33,638 nt of DNA from Planctomycetia bacterium (GTDB taxonomy: Bacteria > Planctomycetota > Planctomycetia > Gemmatales > Gemmataceae), in the NCBI GenBank assembly GCA_005786805.1, contig SYCV01000144.1:1-33638 (forward strand), written 5' to 3'. Position 1 is the first letter of the stretch, and each line of letters begins with the position of its first letter. This document shows positions 33,193-33,638 of the stretch, in pieces. The position numbers were made by a program, and so were the translations under genes. A model generated the notes under the pieces. The model made no database searches. It saw nothing but the letters and a program-made list of their open reading frames with translations, and was not told the DNA's origin.

Positions 33193-33638
33193 CTATGGCA
33201 CTTCGGGTATGGGTTTTCCATCATTCTTAAGAATAAGAAGTTTCAAAATCTCTGGCTCGATGATTGCTTTGAAAGATCGAACCGAGCCATCGCAGTAGGC
33301 AGCGGAAAACTTGCCATCGATGTTCAACATTTTTGGCAGGGGCTTGGCTGGGTCAAAGGCAAGATCATTTGGATTGGTCCAAGTTATGGGTTCATCTGCT
33401 TCAACGACCATTATGGTATTAGAAGTCCCATCAGTAATTTGATTGATCTTTGTTGGTTTGTTAAGTTCAAAAACAGCTCCCTTGCCATAAAAAACACGAT
33501 AATGGGTCTTATCATCGCCCGGCTTGTTGGTTTTAGGGTGGAAGTAAACCTTTGGCATGTTCTTTGCGAGTTTTAAATTATGTTCGCTATCCCAGGGTTC
33601 ATCCAGCTTGAATTGTTTATAAAGTGCGTCGTGTTCGA
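33193..33638 (-). CDS. DUF1559 protein, C-terminal part (runs off window)
   Basis: The 3' end of a DUF1559 gene; the frame is open to the window edge, so the N-terminus lies beyond it. Visible are LYKQFKLDEPWDSEHN just inside the edge, a PKVYFHP segment, [17 protein letters not shown], and the C-terminal AYCDGSVRSFKAII and ILKLLILKNDG. These are the standard DUF1559 C-terminal landmarks. The internal ATG at 33558 is not the true start because homology continues upstream of it. It belongs to the same family as the gene at 25776-26801 but differs in the C-terminal subclass. It ends 207 bp before the KDG-repeat gene on the same strand. Confidence 0.88.
   Translation of the reverse strand, partial: EHDALYKQFKLDEPWDSEHNLKLAKNMPKVYFHPKTNKPGDDKTHYRVFYGKGAVFELNKPTKINQITDGTSNTIMVVEADEPITWTNPNDLAFDPAKPLPKMLNIDGKFSAAYCDGSVRSFKAIIEPEILKLLILKNDGKPIPEVP

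Noticed and set aside
33193..33558. Complete small protein starting at ATG 33558
   Set aside because: DUF1559-type sequence continues in the same frame to the window edge, so this is the end of a larger gene.

Overview
The window looks like a chromosomal segment of a planctomycete (Planctomycetota, possibly Gemmatales-like). The family content points there: DUF1559 proteins with type IV prepilin-like N-termini, a TIGR03067 protein, an exported sulfatase, an NPCBM protein, a giant Ser/Thr kinase with WD40 repeats, and an FHA/kinase pair. This placement is an inference from families, not from a marker gene. No tRNA, rRNA, CRISPR array, transposase or phage gene was seen. Coding density is high.

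Layout. (1) Positions 1-356 carry no credible gene but hold a repeat made of two small hairpins flanked by direct repeats. (2) 357-4923 is a minus-strand run: glycosyltransferase, DJ-1/PfpI protein, small channel-like protein, TIGR03067 protein, SGNH hydrolase and sulfatase. (3) 5035-7874 (plus) is a sugar-type ABC ATPase and a permease with an unusual extracytoplasmic insertion and no binding-protein gene beside it. (4) 7867-10331 (minus) is a compact three-gene sulfur cluster: a TusA-like protein with an N-terminal CxxC/CxxC region, a DsrE-like protein with a CSPC motif, and a TusA-like domain fused to a core methionine-synthase barrel. (5) 10548-16902 (plus) holds a STAS/HATPase partner-switch pair, mutS, a helical-repeat/FHA protein and a membrane Ser/Thr kinase. 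(6) 16911-32985 (minus) is a train of about 16 kb with eleven codirectional genes and mostly tiny or overlapping junctions. In transcription order it encodes a KDG-repeat coiled-coil exported protein, an exported helical protein, an NPCBM protein, an intact trypsin/PDZ protease, a DUF1559 pseudopilin, a small lipoprotein, a kinase/WD40 protein, two trypsin-fold/PDZ proteins that have lost catalytic residues, a flippase-like membrane protein and an unknown protein. (7) 33193-33638 is the 3' end of a second DUF1559 gene that runs off the window.

The two most promising candidates for undescribed biology are the TusA/DsrE/MetE-like cluster (7867-10331) and the envelope-oriented train (16911-32985). 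The first looks like a sulfur-carrier relay wired directly into a zinc-thiolate methyltransferase barrel. The second combines one live exported protease, one protease-like protein lacking its serine, and one double pseudoenzyme (trypsin fold plus alpha/beta-hydrolase, both without nucleophile) with a transmembrane kinase. The functions proposed for both are inferences; the missing residues and gene order are read directly from the sequence.
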